Notes: generated by a model from the sequence alone, not told the origin. DNA of 64,000 nucleotides from Rhizobium sp. Leaf371 (GCF_001424045.1 NZ_LMQB01000026.1:1-64000), one strand, 5' to 3'. Counted from the first letter of the stretch, positions 21,444 through 30,195 are shown. Numbers and translations are program-made.

Positions 21444-22814
21444 CTATGGCGCGGGCTTGCCCAGCCGCCTGTCGTAGCCATCGAGGATCCGCTTGACCAA
21501 AGCAGGGTAATCCTCGTCGAAATGATGGCCTCCCTCGATCGGGATCACCTCGATGCCGGTGTCCTTCAGCGTGGGGCAGACATCGTCCTCTTCGTCGGTG
21601 CCGTAGACGCACTGGACGAGCGCGGGATTGATGGTCTTCAGGTCGTCGGCCGGATCGCCATGGCCATCGGCCGCCGCCGCACCCAGCCAGCCGAGGACGG
21701 AAATCTTGTAGTCCACCTGATGCGATACGGCGAGAAGCGAGATCTGCGAGACGCGGGCGCGGTCGGCAGCCGGCAGGAGATTATAGGTCCGCGGCAGCAC
21801 GTCCGCACCGAAGGAATAGCCGATCAGCAGGACGCGTTTGACGTTCCAGCGCTTGGCATAGAGCCCGATGATCCGCGACACGTCGTTCGCCACCTCCTGC
21901 GGCTCGCGTTCGGCCCAGAAATATCGCAGCGAATCCAGGCCGACGACCGGCATGCCCTGCTGCTGCAGAACGTCGCCCACCTCCTTGTCGATGTCGCGCC
22001 AGCCGCCGTCGCCCGAAAGCACGATGGCCATCGTGTCGCGCGTCGGCTTGGTGTCGAGAACCGTCAGGGGCAGGCCGAGCGGATTGTCGTCACCCCCGCT
22101 GTTGGCCACGAGATCCGACAGCGTATCGGAAAAATCCTGCCAGATGTCGCCGTCGCTATCCTGAACGTCGATGTCGTCATGCTTGGCCTTCAGCGCATCG
22201 ACATGCGTCCGGCCGTCGGCCGGGGCCGCCGCGCCGAGGAGCACGGTCACCGGATCGGGCAGCGGTCCATCCGTCAGGCCGTATTCCATCCGGTTGCCGA
22301 CGGTGCGCTTGTCGGCCGGCGTGCAAAGCTCGCGCATCAGCGCAATGCCGGCCTCCGGATCGGCGGCCAGCGTGTGGCCGATCGTGGCCGGCGGCGTCTG
22401 CGCGGCGATTGCCAGCGCCAGCGCACCGCCCGCGCCGACACCGGCGACGATGGGAAGATCGTAATCCGAATTGTCGAGCGAGCGCTGGATCTGCTGGCTG
22501 AGCGCCTCGATGTCCGAGACCATGTAGACGCAGTCGCCATCGTCCTTGGCAAGGGCGGCGAGATAGGAAGGAAGATCTATCCCGATCACCAGCGCGCCCT
22601 CACCCGTCATCCGGGCGGCAACGCCGTCTTCCTTCGCACCCCATCCGGGCGCATCCGACACGAGAACCACGGCGGCCTTCACCTCGCCGGCCGGCTTCAA
22701 GATGCGCGGCGAAGGGATCATGCCGGTATCGAAACCGGAGGCATCCTGGGCGAGAGCCGCGCAGGGCGCGGTCGCCAGCAGACTTAAAACGGTCAACGTC
22801 TTCAACAGTCTCAT
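21444..22814 (-). CDS. acvB: AcvB/VirJ-family periplasmic hydrolase
   Basis: 456-aa exported protein with a cleavable signal peptide (about 1-22, ending ALAQ). It has two alpha/beta-hydrolase-like VirJ units; the C-terminal one carries GDGGW at 268-272, the nucleophile elbow GYSFGAD at 332-338 (S334) and GGHHF at 428-432. Homologues (AcvB, VirJ, AtvA) are reported to act on aminoacylated phosphatidylglycerol in the periplasm, countering the synthase encoded by the preceding gene, and matter for acid tolerance and virulence in Agrobacterium/Rhizobium. Its ATG overlaps the lpiA stop by 4 bp, indicating translational coupling. Confidence 0.9.
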   Translation of the reverse strand: MRLLKTLTVLSLLATAPCAALAQDASGFDTGMIPSPRILKPAGEVKAAVVLVSDAPGWGAKEDGVAARMTGEGALVIGIDLPSYLAALAKDDGDCVYMVSDIEALSQQIQRSLDNSDYDLPIVAGVGAGGALALAIAAQTPPATIGHTLAADPEAGIALMRELCTPADKRTVGNRMEYGLTDGPLPDPVTVLLGAAAPADGRTHVDALKAKHDDIDVQDSDGDIWQDFSDTLSDLVANSGGDDNPLGLPLTVLDTKPTRDTMAIVLSGDGGWRDIDKEVGDVLQQQGMPVVGLDSLRYFWAEREPQEVANDVSRIIGLYAKRWNVKRVLLIGYSFGADVLPRTYNLLPAADRARVSQISLLAVSHQVDYKISVLGWLGAAAADGHGDPADDLKTINPALVQCVYGTDEEDDVCPTLKDTGIEVIPIEGGHHFDEDYPALVKRILDGYDRRLGKPAP

Positions 22815-25447
22815 TTCTTCACAAGCCCTTTCACGCCGCCGCCGATCAGGAACGTGGCGTCCATCAGCGACAGGATCGGACTGATCCCCCCACCGGCTGC
22901 CATGTAACGAGGCTCCCATCGAGGATGGAATTTCGTTTTGAAGGCCTTCAGGCCCTTGAAGTTGTAGAAGCGCTCGCCGTGCTCGAACACCGTCCGCCCG
23001 ACCTTGTCCCAGACCGGCGAGGATCGTCGTTCCGAGAGGCCGGCGAGCGGCGCCATGCCGAGGTTGAAGCGCTTGAAGCCGCGATCGCGCAGATGCTCCA
23101 TGACCGAGACGAACAGAAAGTCCATCGAACCCTTGGGCGCGTCCGGCGAAAACCGCATCAGGTCCACCGAGCCCTCTTCCAGCGTATCGGTGACGAGAAT
23201 ATTGGCAAAGGCGACGATCCTGCCGTCGACCTTGAGAACCGCCACCGGCTGGCGGCAGAGATAGTCGCGCGAAAATGCGCCGAGCGAAAAACCCTTCTCC
23301 TTGGCATCGTGGTGGGCAAGCCAGCCATCCGAAACCGCCTGGAGATCATCGAGGATCGCCGGCACGTCGGCCGCCTCGATAAGTTCGAACGAGAGCCCGT
23401 CGCGCTGTGCCCGGCTCACCGTCTGGCGCAGCGTCGCCCATTTGCCGCCTTTCAGCGAAAAGCTGGTCAGGTCCATCGTGGCGATTTCCCCGAGGCGGAA
23501 GGCCCGCAAGCCGGCATCGGCATAATAGGAGAGCCCGGCCGGCGAGACCTGATAGAACACCGGGCGGCACCCGACGGCGCGGGCGCTTTCGACGAACTGC
23601 CAGATCAGATCCGGCCAGGCGTCCCGCGGACCCACCGGATCGAACAGCGCGATCCAGGAACGCGCCTGCCGGCCATACATGATGAAAGCCCGCGCATCAT
23701 GGGAAAACATAAGGCTCTTGTCGCCCATCAGGACGAGATTGGCATCCGACATCCCCTGCTGCGCGATGATCGCCATCGCCCTGTCCAGATCCGCGGGCGA
23801 AGGCGTTTCGATCGTCCCGCGCGCCGGTCGCATGAGGCTCCAGAAGGCGACGGCGCCGGAAAAGAGCACGAGGCCGAGCACGGCGCGCAGGCCACGCGGC
23901 GCCTCCGCCGATAGCTCGAACTCCCACCAGAGCCGGTTGGAATATTCGACGTCGCGATAGACGAACAGCAGCAGCGCCACGGCAAACAGGCAGAGCGCGC
24001 CCATGGCGGTCAGCCACGGCACCGTCAGGGCCGTGCTCGTCATCGTTGCCGGCCGGGTGAACACACGGCGACTGATCAGCAGGCTGATGATGAAGAACCC
24101 GAGCAGCCCCGCCTCGAACAGGGCTACGGCCTTGACCAGCGACAGGAGAAGCGCTGCCAGCGAAAGCCCGAGCGCTGCCCACCAGGCGCCATCGAGCCGG
24201 CGCGCAAGACCGCGCGCGGCGATCAACAAGGCAAGGCCGAGCACGCTTGCAAGGAAATGCGCACCCTCGATGACCGGCAGCGGCACGTAGTCCGCAAGGA
24301 AGGCGAGGTTTTCGTCCGGCGTCGGCGTGACGCTGGAAAACACCAGCATGGCGGCAAGGACCAGGGCCAGCGCCGAAAGAAGCAGCGGCGTCAGCCGTCC
24401 TGCAACCCGCCGCAGACTGGACCCCACCGGCTTTTTCGCAAGCGTGCGCACCTCGGCGATGACGACGAACAGGACGGCGAGGAGCAGCGGCACGACATGG
24501 TAGATCAGCCGGTAGAGCGCCAGCGCCCCGAGAACCGTATCGACGCTCGCCGTCTGGCCGAGCGCTGCGACGATCACGGTCTCGAACACGCCGAGACCTG
24601 CCGGCACGTGGCTGAGGACGCCGAGCCCGACGGCGACCGCATAGATGGCGAGGAAGGCCGGCCAGCCGATCGTGCCGTCGGGCAGCAGCACATAGAGGAC
24701 GGAAGCCGAGGCCGCGAGATCGAGAACCGTGACGAGGAACTGCCGCGATGCGGTGCGGGAATCCGGCAGGCGCACGGAGATGCGGCTGAAAACCAAGGGC
24801 TGTCCGTCGCGACCCGCGACCATCAGCGCGACGATGCCGGTCAGGACGAGAATGGCGACGACCCGCAGGCCGGAGGCCGGAAGCCAGGTGAGCGGCGCGA
24901 TTTCCGGCGCAATGGCGAGAATGCTGAGCGACCCGACGGCGGCAAGGCCGAGCCCGAAGGCAAGCGTCACGAAGGCGATGACCCCGCCGATCTCTTCCGG
25001 CTTCAGGCCGAGTCGCGAATAGGCGCGATAACGGATCGCCCCGCCGCTCAAGGGTCCGAAGCCCGCGGTATTGCCGACCGCATAGGCCGCAAAGGCGGTC
25101 AAGGCGACATCGTTGTAAGGCAGGCGATGCTTGACGTAGGACAGCGCGCTGACATCGTAGAAGGTCAGGGCGAAGAAGCTGAGACCGGTGAACACGAGCG
25201 CGAGCGCGATCGCCGTCCAGCGCGTGGAATCGAGCGCCGCCATGACGTCCTCGTAGCGGACTTCCGACGTCAGGTGCACGATGGCGATGACGACGATGGC
25301 AGCGATCAGGAGGATGGCACCGCCGGCGGCAAACCGGCTGATCCCCCCGAAGCGCGCGAGAATGCCGTGAGGTTCGTCAGGTCCCGCATCCATGAGAGGT
25401 GCGCCGGCGGATGCAGGGGTCGAAGGCGTCGGATCGGGAAGGGTCAT
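22811..25447 (-). CDS. lpiA: Lysyl-phosphatidylglycerol synthase (MprF/LpiA)
   Basis: 878-aa membrane enzyme that transfers lysine from Lys-tRNA to phosphatidylglycerol and flips the product, reducing surface negative charge. The N-terminal two-thirds are a multi-helix flippase/synthase domain starting near residue 40 (PLSGGAIRYRAYSRLG block near 140). The C-terminal DUF2156 aminoacyl-transferase domain contains GWLAHHDAKEKGFSLG and the SVDLMRFSPDAPKGSMDFL block. In rhizobia the lpiA-acvB pair is acid-induced. Here a perfect 9-bp direct repeat lies 36-59 bp before the ATG. It is divergent from an ion-channel gene. Confidence 0.94.
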   Translation of the reverse strand: MTLPDPTPSTPASAGAPLMDAGPDEPHGILARFGGISRFAAGGAILLIAAIVVIAIVHLTSEVRYEDVMAALDSTRWTAIALALVFTGLSFFALTFYDVSALSYVKHRLPYNDVALTAFAAYAVGNTAGFGPLSGGAIRYRAYSRLGLKPEEIGGVIAFVTLAFGLGLAAVGSLSILAIAPEIAPLTWLPASGLRVVAILVLTGIVALMVAGRDGQPLVFSRISVRLPDSRTASRQFLVTVLDLAASASVLYVLLPDGTIGWPAFLAIYAVAVGLGVLSHVPAGLGVFETVIVAALGQTASVDTVLGALALYRLIYHVVPLLLAVLFVVIAEVRTLAKKPVGSSLRRVAGRLTPLLLSALALVLAAMLVFSSVTPTPDENLAFLADYVPLPVIEGAHFLASVLGLALLIAARGLARRLDGAWWAALGLSLAALLLSLVKAVALFEAGLLGFFIISLLISRRVFTRPATMTSTALTVPWLTAMGALCLFAVALLLFVYRDVEYSNRLWWEFELSAEAPRGLRAVLGLVLFSGAVAFWSLMRPARGTIETPSPADLDRAMAIIAQQGMSDANLVLMGDKSLMFSHDARAFIMYGRQARSWIALFDPVGPRDAWPDLIWQFVESARAVGCRPVFYQVSPAGLSYYADAGLRAFRLGEIATMDLTSFSLKGGKWATLRQTVSRAQRDGLSFELIEAADVPAILDDLQAVSDGWLAHHDAKEKGFSLGAFSRDYLCRQPVAVLKVDGRIVAFANILVTDTLEEGSVDLMRFSPDAPKGSMDFLFVSVMEHLRDRGFKRFNLGMAPLAGLSERRSSPVWDKVGRTVFEHGERFYNFKGLKAFKTKFHPRWEPRYMAAGGGISPILSLMDATFLIGGGVKGLVKK

Positions 25448-25482
25448 GGAACCACATGCGTGTAATGGAAACCGGAAAAGCG

Positions 25483-25506
25483 CTATATCGCAATGCTCTA
25501 TATCGC
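25483..25506 (-). promoter_or_regulatory. Direct repeat in the lpiA promoter region
   Basis: On the minus strand GCGATATAG occurs twice with a 6-bp spacer (period 15 bp; plus-strand copies of CTATATCGC at 25483-25491 and 25498-25506). It lies 36 bp upstream of the lpiA ATG. Direct repeats at about this spacing are typical of OmpR/PhoB-type response regulators; which regulator is unknown. Confidence 0.5.
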
Positions 25507-25697
25507 CGGGCTGCGCTGCTTGACAGTGAACTTCCTGTAACGTTCGGATGCAGTGCGAAACGGAGCGGGCGCATGGCGACGTCGAGGTTGGTCCTGGCTT
25601 TCATCAGCAATTCCGGCAATACGAGGGCAGAGCGCGGCGCGATCTCTTGAAGAGGCGCCGGACCCGGCTATGTCTCGACGCAGTTCAGGCGGGCAGA

Positions 25698-26576
25698 ATG
25701 ACGAACAGCAAGAGCGGCGGCGCAGACATGGGTGACGAGGCGAACGATCGGGACCCGGTCGCAAGCCCCGTGACGACGAGAGACGCCGAGGATCTCCCGC
25801 GCGAAGATGCTCCGCAGTCCGGCCTGCGCGGCACGCTGAGACGGCTCTATTACGGCACCGACGGCCAGGCCGTCGGCTTCCAGGTGACGATCGGCATCGT
25901 CGATCTCGCCGTCATCCTGTTTTTCCTCGCCGGCCCCTATCTGGCGCGGCACGGCACATATCTCGTCATCGACTATGCGATTGCGGCCCTGATCGCCTTC
26001 GAACTCACGGCGCGGGCGCTGATCGCCAACAATCCCTGGCGGTTTCTCGTCCGGCCGATGACGCTGGTGGATATCGTCATTCTCGCGACGCTGCTCTTTC
26101 CCGAGACGTTTTCGAACTTCGCCTTCCTCCGGGCGCTGCGCATATGGTCCTTCAGCCAGAGCCGCGTCTTCGGCATTCTGGTTCACCGGGCCGGCTGCCG
26201 CGAGTACCAGGAGGTCATCGGCGCCTGCATCAATTTCGTCACGTTCCTCTTTCTCGTCACGGGCTTCGTCTATACCGCCTTCTTCGCGACGGAATCCGGC
26301 ATCTCCGGCTTTGTCGATGCGCTCTATTTCACGGTGGCGACCATCACCACCACGGGCTTCGGCGATATCACCCTGCCCGGCACGCTCGGCAAGCTCACCT
26401 CCATCGTCACGATGATCTTCGGCATCTCCCTGTTCGTGCGCTTGGCACAAGCCATCGTCCGGCCCAACAAGGTGCGGTTTTCCTGCCCCCAGTGCGGATT
26501 GAACCGGCATGACGCCGACGCCGTCCACTGCAAGGCCTGCGGCCACATTCTCAACATTCCCGACGAAGGCATGTGA
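25698..26576 (+). CDS. Voltage-gated-like ion channel with C-terminal zinc ribbon
   Basis: 292-aa integral membrane protein of the six-helix ion-transport family. Helices begin near residue 62; S4 is short of positive charges (LRALRIWSFSQSR at about 144-156), and the pore loop carries the filter TTTGFGD at 217-223, a variant of the potassium-channel TVGYGD motif. After the last helix a small zinc ribbon follows: C263-x2-C266 and C278-x2-C281. A cytoplasmic ribbon on a channel this short suggests metal or redox gating or assembly control, which is inference. ATG at 25698 is chosen; an ATG at 25728 is possible since the first 50 residues are low-complexity. Confidence 0.85.
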   Translation: MTNSKSGGADMGDEANDRDPVASPVTTRDAEDLPREDAPQSGLRGTLRRLYYGTDGQAVGFQVTIGIVDLAVILFFLAGPYLARHGTYLVIDYAIAALIAFELTARALIANNPWRFLVRPMTLVDIVILATLLFPETFSNFAFLRALRIWSFSQSRVFGILVHRAGCREYQEVIGACINFVTFLFLVTGFVYTAFFATESGISGFVDALYFTVATITTTGFGDITLPGTLGKLTSIVTMIFGISLFVRLAQAIVRPNKVRFSCPQCGLNRHDADAVHCKACGHILNIPDEGM

Positions 26577-26752
26577 TCCGGCGAAAAGGATCTCGCGCAT
26601 CCAGACCCGCGCAAGCCTCTGCAGGCTTGATAGGGCGTGTTTCCCGAGAATCGCATCCGGTTGCGAAATCAGGACACATTGTGCCGCTATGGCACAGGCT
26701 TGATTCTTGGCAAGAACGCCCGCTCCTGTTAATTTGATATGCGGAAACCGTC

Positions 26753-26950
26753 ATGACAGAAACGATCCTGCTGACACTCTACGCGCTCGTCGCATTGCTT
26801 TTTCTCGAGATGACCTATCGCGAAGGCGAGATGTCGCTGGCGGGGGGCTGGGATATCATGCGCGTCGTCGGCCTGTTGTACTGCCTGGCATGGCCGCTCC
26901 TGATTGTGCACGTCAGCATTGTTGCCTATCGTGATCGGCATGCCCGCTGA
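26753..26950 (+). CDS. Small two-helix membrane protein, function unknown
   Basis: 65 aa, with two hydrophobic segments (about 3-20 and 38-58) separated by a charged loop (EMTYREGEMS) and a basic end RDRHAR. No family recognised. The ATG has a weak GCGGAAA upstream. Base composition at third codon positions matches neighbours, which supports a real gene. It sits alone between the ion channel and the next unknown protein, on the same strand as both. Confidence 0.55.
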   Translation: MTETILLTLYALVALLFLEMTYREGEMSLAGGWDIMRVVGLLYCLAWPLLIVHVSIVAYRDRHAR

Positions 26951-27095
26951 CCCTGTCGATCGCGGCGACCGCTTCTAGCGCCGAGAGACCGACGTCCCCT
27001 CCCTCGCGCATCGTCACCGCACTGGACTCCGGGCAAAGACAAGCTCATAGGGCTTTACCAGGCGAGCGACGACCAGACGGAGACGAAGAAGCGGC

Positions 27096-28109
27096 ATGAC
27101 GCAGGTGACGAGAGGCCGTTCGGGACGCGTATTCTTTGCCATCGCGGTTCTCGTCGTCTTCACGGCGATCCTCGGCACGGTGCTGGGGGCCAACGACCTG
27201 CGCAACCTCAATATCGTCCTGGCCCGTTTCGGCTATCCGCCGGTCAAGCTCGAACAGCTTTTCCCCTTCGCGAAGCCGACGGTCCGCGATGCGCAAGGTG
27301 TCGATCTGCCCGTCATCCGCGTCGTCAAGGGCATCCGCCTGCCGTCGCCGACGATCCGGGTTCCGCGCTACGCCCGCGCCAATCTTGATGGGATCCCGAC
27401 CACCTTCGTCCGATCGATCCGGATGGATCCCCGCCGCCTCTGCGAAACGCTCCGTGCAAACGGCTTCCCCGATATCGCCTGGACCGCAAGCGCCGTCGGC
27501 GGCCAAGGCTCCGAATGCTCCTCTTTCCTGCCGATCGGCCGCGGCGCGCAAGCCGGTGCGGGACCGGCACCACGGCCGGAGGTCGCCGCCTCAAATGCGC
27601 CGCCCAGAGAGCCATCGGGCGAGAACTTCGATCCGGACAACGAACCCCTGATCGAGGCGCCGCCGGACGAACCGCCGCCGCCGCAACAATCCTCCGTCTT
27701 CGTGCTCTTGAAGGGTGATCTGCAAGGCCGCGTCCTGACCTTCCGCGTCAAGTTCAACATCGAGCTGGAAGCGGACAGCACGGCCGTCCTTAAGGCCGGC
27801 AGCCGTGCCGTCGAAGCCTTCCTGCAGGAGGTGCGCTGGCAGGACGATGGCGAGATGCTCCGTCAGATCGCAGCGCTTCAGGAGTTCGACAAGGACGAAT
27901 TCGGGAGCCGTATCGCATTCAAGCGGGAACGGGTCGATCTGCCGCGGTTCAACTTCCTCGCCCGCAAGAGCGAAAAGCCGCGCCGCAAGATCAGCGACGC
28001 CTTCTTCGATCCATCCGCCTGGCTGCCTTTGAGCGATGCGGATGCATTCCTCTGGATGCCGAAGAGCGCGCTTCGCGCCTTCGAGCCACCGCCCTTCCCC
28101 CGAACATAG
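27096..28109 (+). CDS. Membrane-anchored protein of unknown function
   Basis: 337 aa. One N-terminal transmembrane segment (VFFAIAVLVVFTAILGTVLGA at about 12-32), then a soluble, probably periplasmic region with two Cys (in RLCETLRANGF and GSECSSFLP), a proline/glutamate-rich linker at about 180-205 (EAPPDEPPPPQQ) and a C-terminal alpha-beta domain. The sequence resembles proteins of unknown function restricted to Rhizobiaceae (possibly DUF6030, from memory and unverified). It precedes the sugar transferase gene by 266 bp on the same strand, so a link to surface polysaccharide is possible but unproved. Confidence 0.7.
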   Translation: MTQVTRGRSGRVFFAIAVLVVFTAILGTVLGANDLRNLNIVLARFGYPPVKLEQLFPFAKPTVRDAQGVDLPVIRVVKGIRLPSPTIRVPRYARANLDGIPTTFVRSIRMDPRRLCETLRANGFPDIAWTASAVGGQGSECSSFLPIGRGAQAGAGPAPRPEVAASNAPPREPSGENFDPDNEPLIEAPPDEPPPPQQSSVFVLLKGDLQGRVLTFRVKFNIELEADSTAVLKAGSRAVEAFLQEVRWQDDGEMLRQIAALQEFDKDEFGSRIAFKRERVDLPRFNFLARKSEKPRRKISDAFFDPSAWLPLSDADAFLWMPKSALRAFEPPPFPRT

Positions 28110-28375
28110 GTTCTCTTGCGAGCGGCGCTCGTCTTCAATATTAGAGTTAACCAATAGACTCGTCTTTTGGATCGGCCGGTTGCCAAACACCCTTATATTT
28201 AATAGATCATTAATTGCGACTATTGATCGGCGGAACAGCACTTCGAAGCCGGGTTTATTACGAAGCTTTACGTATCAATTTGGCACGCAACTGTGCCGGT
28301 TCAGTATAAGCCAAGCGCATATTAAACCTTCGTCCTTTCAGATCCATAAGAACCTCGATTGCAGGGAACCAGCCA
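28110..28375 (+). promoter_or_regulatory. AT-rich leader of the sugar transferase gene
   Basis: This 266-bp gap is clearly AT-richer than its surroundings, with clusters such as TTATATTTAATAG and CATTAATTG around 28190-28215. I see no credible ORF. A short dyad GGCAC-N6-GTGCC is at 28282-28297. It probably holds the promoter and regulatory sites of the ExoY-like gene. Confidence 0.5.
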
Positions 28376-29146
28376 ATGAGCCCCCATTCCTTACTGCAGA
28401 AAAAAGGTCGTTCCGGAACACCCGGCGTCGCAAGCACGTGCCCTGGTGCACGCCCACCCCTGCGCGACGCAAAGCTGAACGGTACGGTGCTGGCGAATGA
28501 CAATACGCCCACGCTCTCGACCCGCACGCTTCCGCGGCGACCGATCAATTTCGCCCTGAAGCGAGCGATGGACGTGAGCGGCGCGGTTGCGGGTTTGATC
28601 ATGCTCGCGCCGCTTCTTCTTCTGGTCGCCGTCCTCATCAGGCTCGAGAGCAGGGGCCCCATCTTCTTCCGCCAGCTGCGGACCGGCCGAAACGAAGTTC
28701 CGTTCGAGATCCTGAAATTCCGATCGATGTATGTCGAGCAGTGCGATCACGCCGGCGTGCGGCTGACGGTCGATGGCGATCCCCGCGTCACACGGATCGG
28801 TCGCATCCTGCGCAGAACCAGCCTCGATGAAATCCCGCAGCTCTGGAACGTCGTCGTCGGGCATATGTCGCTCGTCGGACCGAGACCGCACGTCCCCGAC
28901 ATGGTCGCCGGCGGCATGAACTATGCAGACCTCGTGCGCGGCTATGAAGCCCGCCATCTGGTTCGCCCGGGACTGACAGGCCTTGCCCAGTGCCGCGGCC
29001 TGCGCGGACCGACGACCAACCGTGACATGGCCGTCCGCCGTATCCTGAGCGATGTCGAATACATCGAGACCTTCTCCGTCCTTCTCGACACCCGCATTCT
29101 CGTCCGCACCATCATCAACGAAGTCCGCGGCGGCACCGGTTCCTGA
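28376..29146 (+). CDS. ExoY-like undecaprenyl-phosphate sugar transferase
   Basis: Bacterial sugar transferase (256 aa) that moves a sugar-1-phosphate from a nucleotide sugar to undecaprenyl phosphate, starting assembly of an exopolysaccharide or related glycan at the inner membrane. After a 55-residue variable N-terminus there is one membrane helix (about 66-88), then the catalytic motifs KFRSM at 114-118, [10 protein letters not shown] at 147-156 and MSLVGPRPH at 164-172. ExoY and PssA are the nearest well-known relatives. No other glycan genes lie nearby, so this is an orphan initiating enzyme; the sugar cannot be deduced. Confidence 0.9.
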   Translation: MSPHSLLQKKGRSGTPGVASTCPGARPPLRDAKLNGTVLANDNTPTLSTRTLPRRPINFALKRAMDVSGAVAGLIMLAPLLLLVAVLIRLESRGPIFFRQLRTGRNEVPFEILKFRSMYVEQCDHAGVRLTVDGDPRVTRIGRILRRTSLDEIPQLWNVVVGHMSLVGPRPHVPDMVAGGMNYADLVRGYEARHLVRPGLTGLAQCRGLRGPTTNRDMAVRRILSDVEYIETFSVLLDTRILVRTIINEVRGGTGS

Positions 29147-29164
29147 CCCCCTGAGGTTATCCGG

Positions 29165-29266
29165 GAGCCGGGCCCCTGTTGCTCGGGGAACATGGCCCCT
29201 GTTGCTCAGAGAGCCGGGCCCTCTGTTGCTCAGAGAGCCGGGCCCTCTGTTGCTCAGAGAGCCGGG
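29165..29266. repeat. 24-bp tandem repeat upstream of the fds regulator
   Basis: About 4.3 tandem copies of a 24-bp unit that begins GTTGCTCAGAGAG and ends CCGGGCCCTCT. Copies are at 29178-29200 (diverged, 23 bp), 29201-29224, 29225-29248 (identical to the one before) and a partial one at 29249-29266; a partial tail precedes at 29165-29177. The array fills most of the 140 bp between the sugar transferase stop and the LysR start, and each unit includes a GGGCCC palindrome. Confidence 0.9.
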
Positions 29267-29286
29267 AAAGCGCATGATCCCCCGGC

Positions 29287-30180
29287 ATGATCGACAAGCT
29301 TGAATTCTTCATCGCTCTCTCGCAGGAACGGCATTTCGGCCGCGCCGCCGAACAATGCGGCATCACCCAGCCGACGCTCTCTGCCGCCATCCGCCAGCTG
29401 GAGGACACGCTCGGGGTGATGCTCGTCAATCGCGGCGCCCGCTTCCAGGGTCTGACGCCGGAAGGCCAGCGCGTGCTGGAATGGGCCCGTCGCATCGTCG
29501 GCGATGCCCGCACGATGCGGGAGGAAATGCGGGCGGCGAAGAAAGGCCTTGCCGGCCACATCCGCCTCGCGGCCGTCCCGACAACACTGGCGATGGTCCC
29601 GCGGCTCACCGCTCCCTTTCAGGAAAAACATCCCGACGTCACCTTCTCGGTTCTCTCGACCACCTCCTCGAAAATGCTCGGGCTACTCGAAAATCTCGAG
29701 ATCGATGCGGGCCTGACCTATCTCGACAACGAGCCGGTCGGACGGGTGACCAGCGTGCCTCTCGTCATGGAACGCTATCATCTCGTGGCCGCCACCGGAT
29801 CGCCCCTGTCAGACCGAGCCTCGGTGACCTGGGCGGAGGCGAGCACCATTCGGCTTTGTCTATTGACCAACGACATGCAGAACCGGCGCATTATCAATCA
29901 GCATTTCAGCGCGGCGGGTGTTCAGGCACGCCCGACGCTCGAATCCAACTCGATGATCGTCCTGTTCTCCCACATCCGCACCGGCCAGTGGGCGAGCATC
30001 ATGCCGTTCAACGTCGCGAAATCTTTCGGCTTTCACGACGACATCCAGGTGATCCCGATCGAAGAGCCGGATGCCGGCCATCTCGTCGGCCTAGTCGCCA
30101 CCCATCGCGAGCCCTATACGCCTCTGGTCTCGGCGCTCCTGCATGAAGCGCGAAAACTGGCAGAGCAACAGGAGTTTTGA
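29287..30180 (+). CDS. LysR-family regulator of the formate dehydrogenase operon
   Basis: 297 aa LysR-type transcription factor. The winged helix-turn-helix is in residues 1-60 (HFGRAAEQCGITQPTLSAAIRQLED), followed by the linker helix (about 61-87) and a periplasmic-binding-like effector domain. It lies just upstream of and co-directional with fdsG, the position of known fds regulators (FdsR), so formate-responsive control of fds is the natural inference. It lacks the redox cysteine pair of OxyR: only one Cys is present in the relevant region (RLCLLTND). A LysR-type T-N11-A dyad overlaps its own stop codon. A tandem repeat precedes its ATG. Confidence 0.88.
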   Translation: MIDKLEFFIALSQERHFGRAAEQCGITQPTLSAAIRQLEDTLGVMLVNRGARFQGLTPEGQRVLEWARRIVGDARTMREEMRAAKKGLAGHIRLAAVPTTLAMVPRLTAPFQEKHPDVTFSVLSTTSSKMLGLLENLEIDAGLTYLDNEPVGRVTSVPLVMERYHLVAATGSPLSDRASVTWAEASTIRLCLLTNDMQNRRIINQHFSAAGVQARPTLESNSMIVLFSHIRTGQWASIMPFNVAKSFGFHDDIQVIPIEEPDAGHLVGLVATHREPYTPLVSALLHEARKLAEQQEF

Positions 30181-30195
30181 TAGAAATCTTCTATC
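30179..30195 (+). promoter_or_regulatory. LysR-type operator before fdsG
   Basis: Perfect 7-bp inverted repeat GATAGAA (30179-30185) / TTCTATC (30189-30195) with a 3-bp spacer; inside it T30181-N11-A30193 fits the LysR box and the arrangement reads ATAG-N7-CTAT. It overlaps the stop codon of the regulator gene and is 146 bp upstream of the fdsG start, which suits activation of fdsG. Confidence 0.65.

Noticed and set aside
26691-26706. TGGCAC followed by TTGAT as a sigma-54 promoter
   Set aside because: The -12 GC is missing at the required spacing.
28281-28297. TGGCAC-N5-TGTGC before the sugar transferase as a sigma-54 promoter
   Set aside because: The second element is offset by one base and lacks TTGC; better read as a short dyad.
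29287-30180. The LysR regulator as OxyR
   Set aside because: The ATAG-N7-CTAT operator recalls OxyR sites, but the protein lacks the two redox cysteines and lies beside formate dehydrogenase genes.
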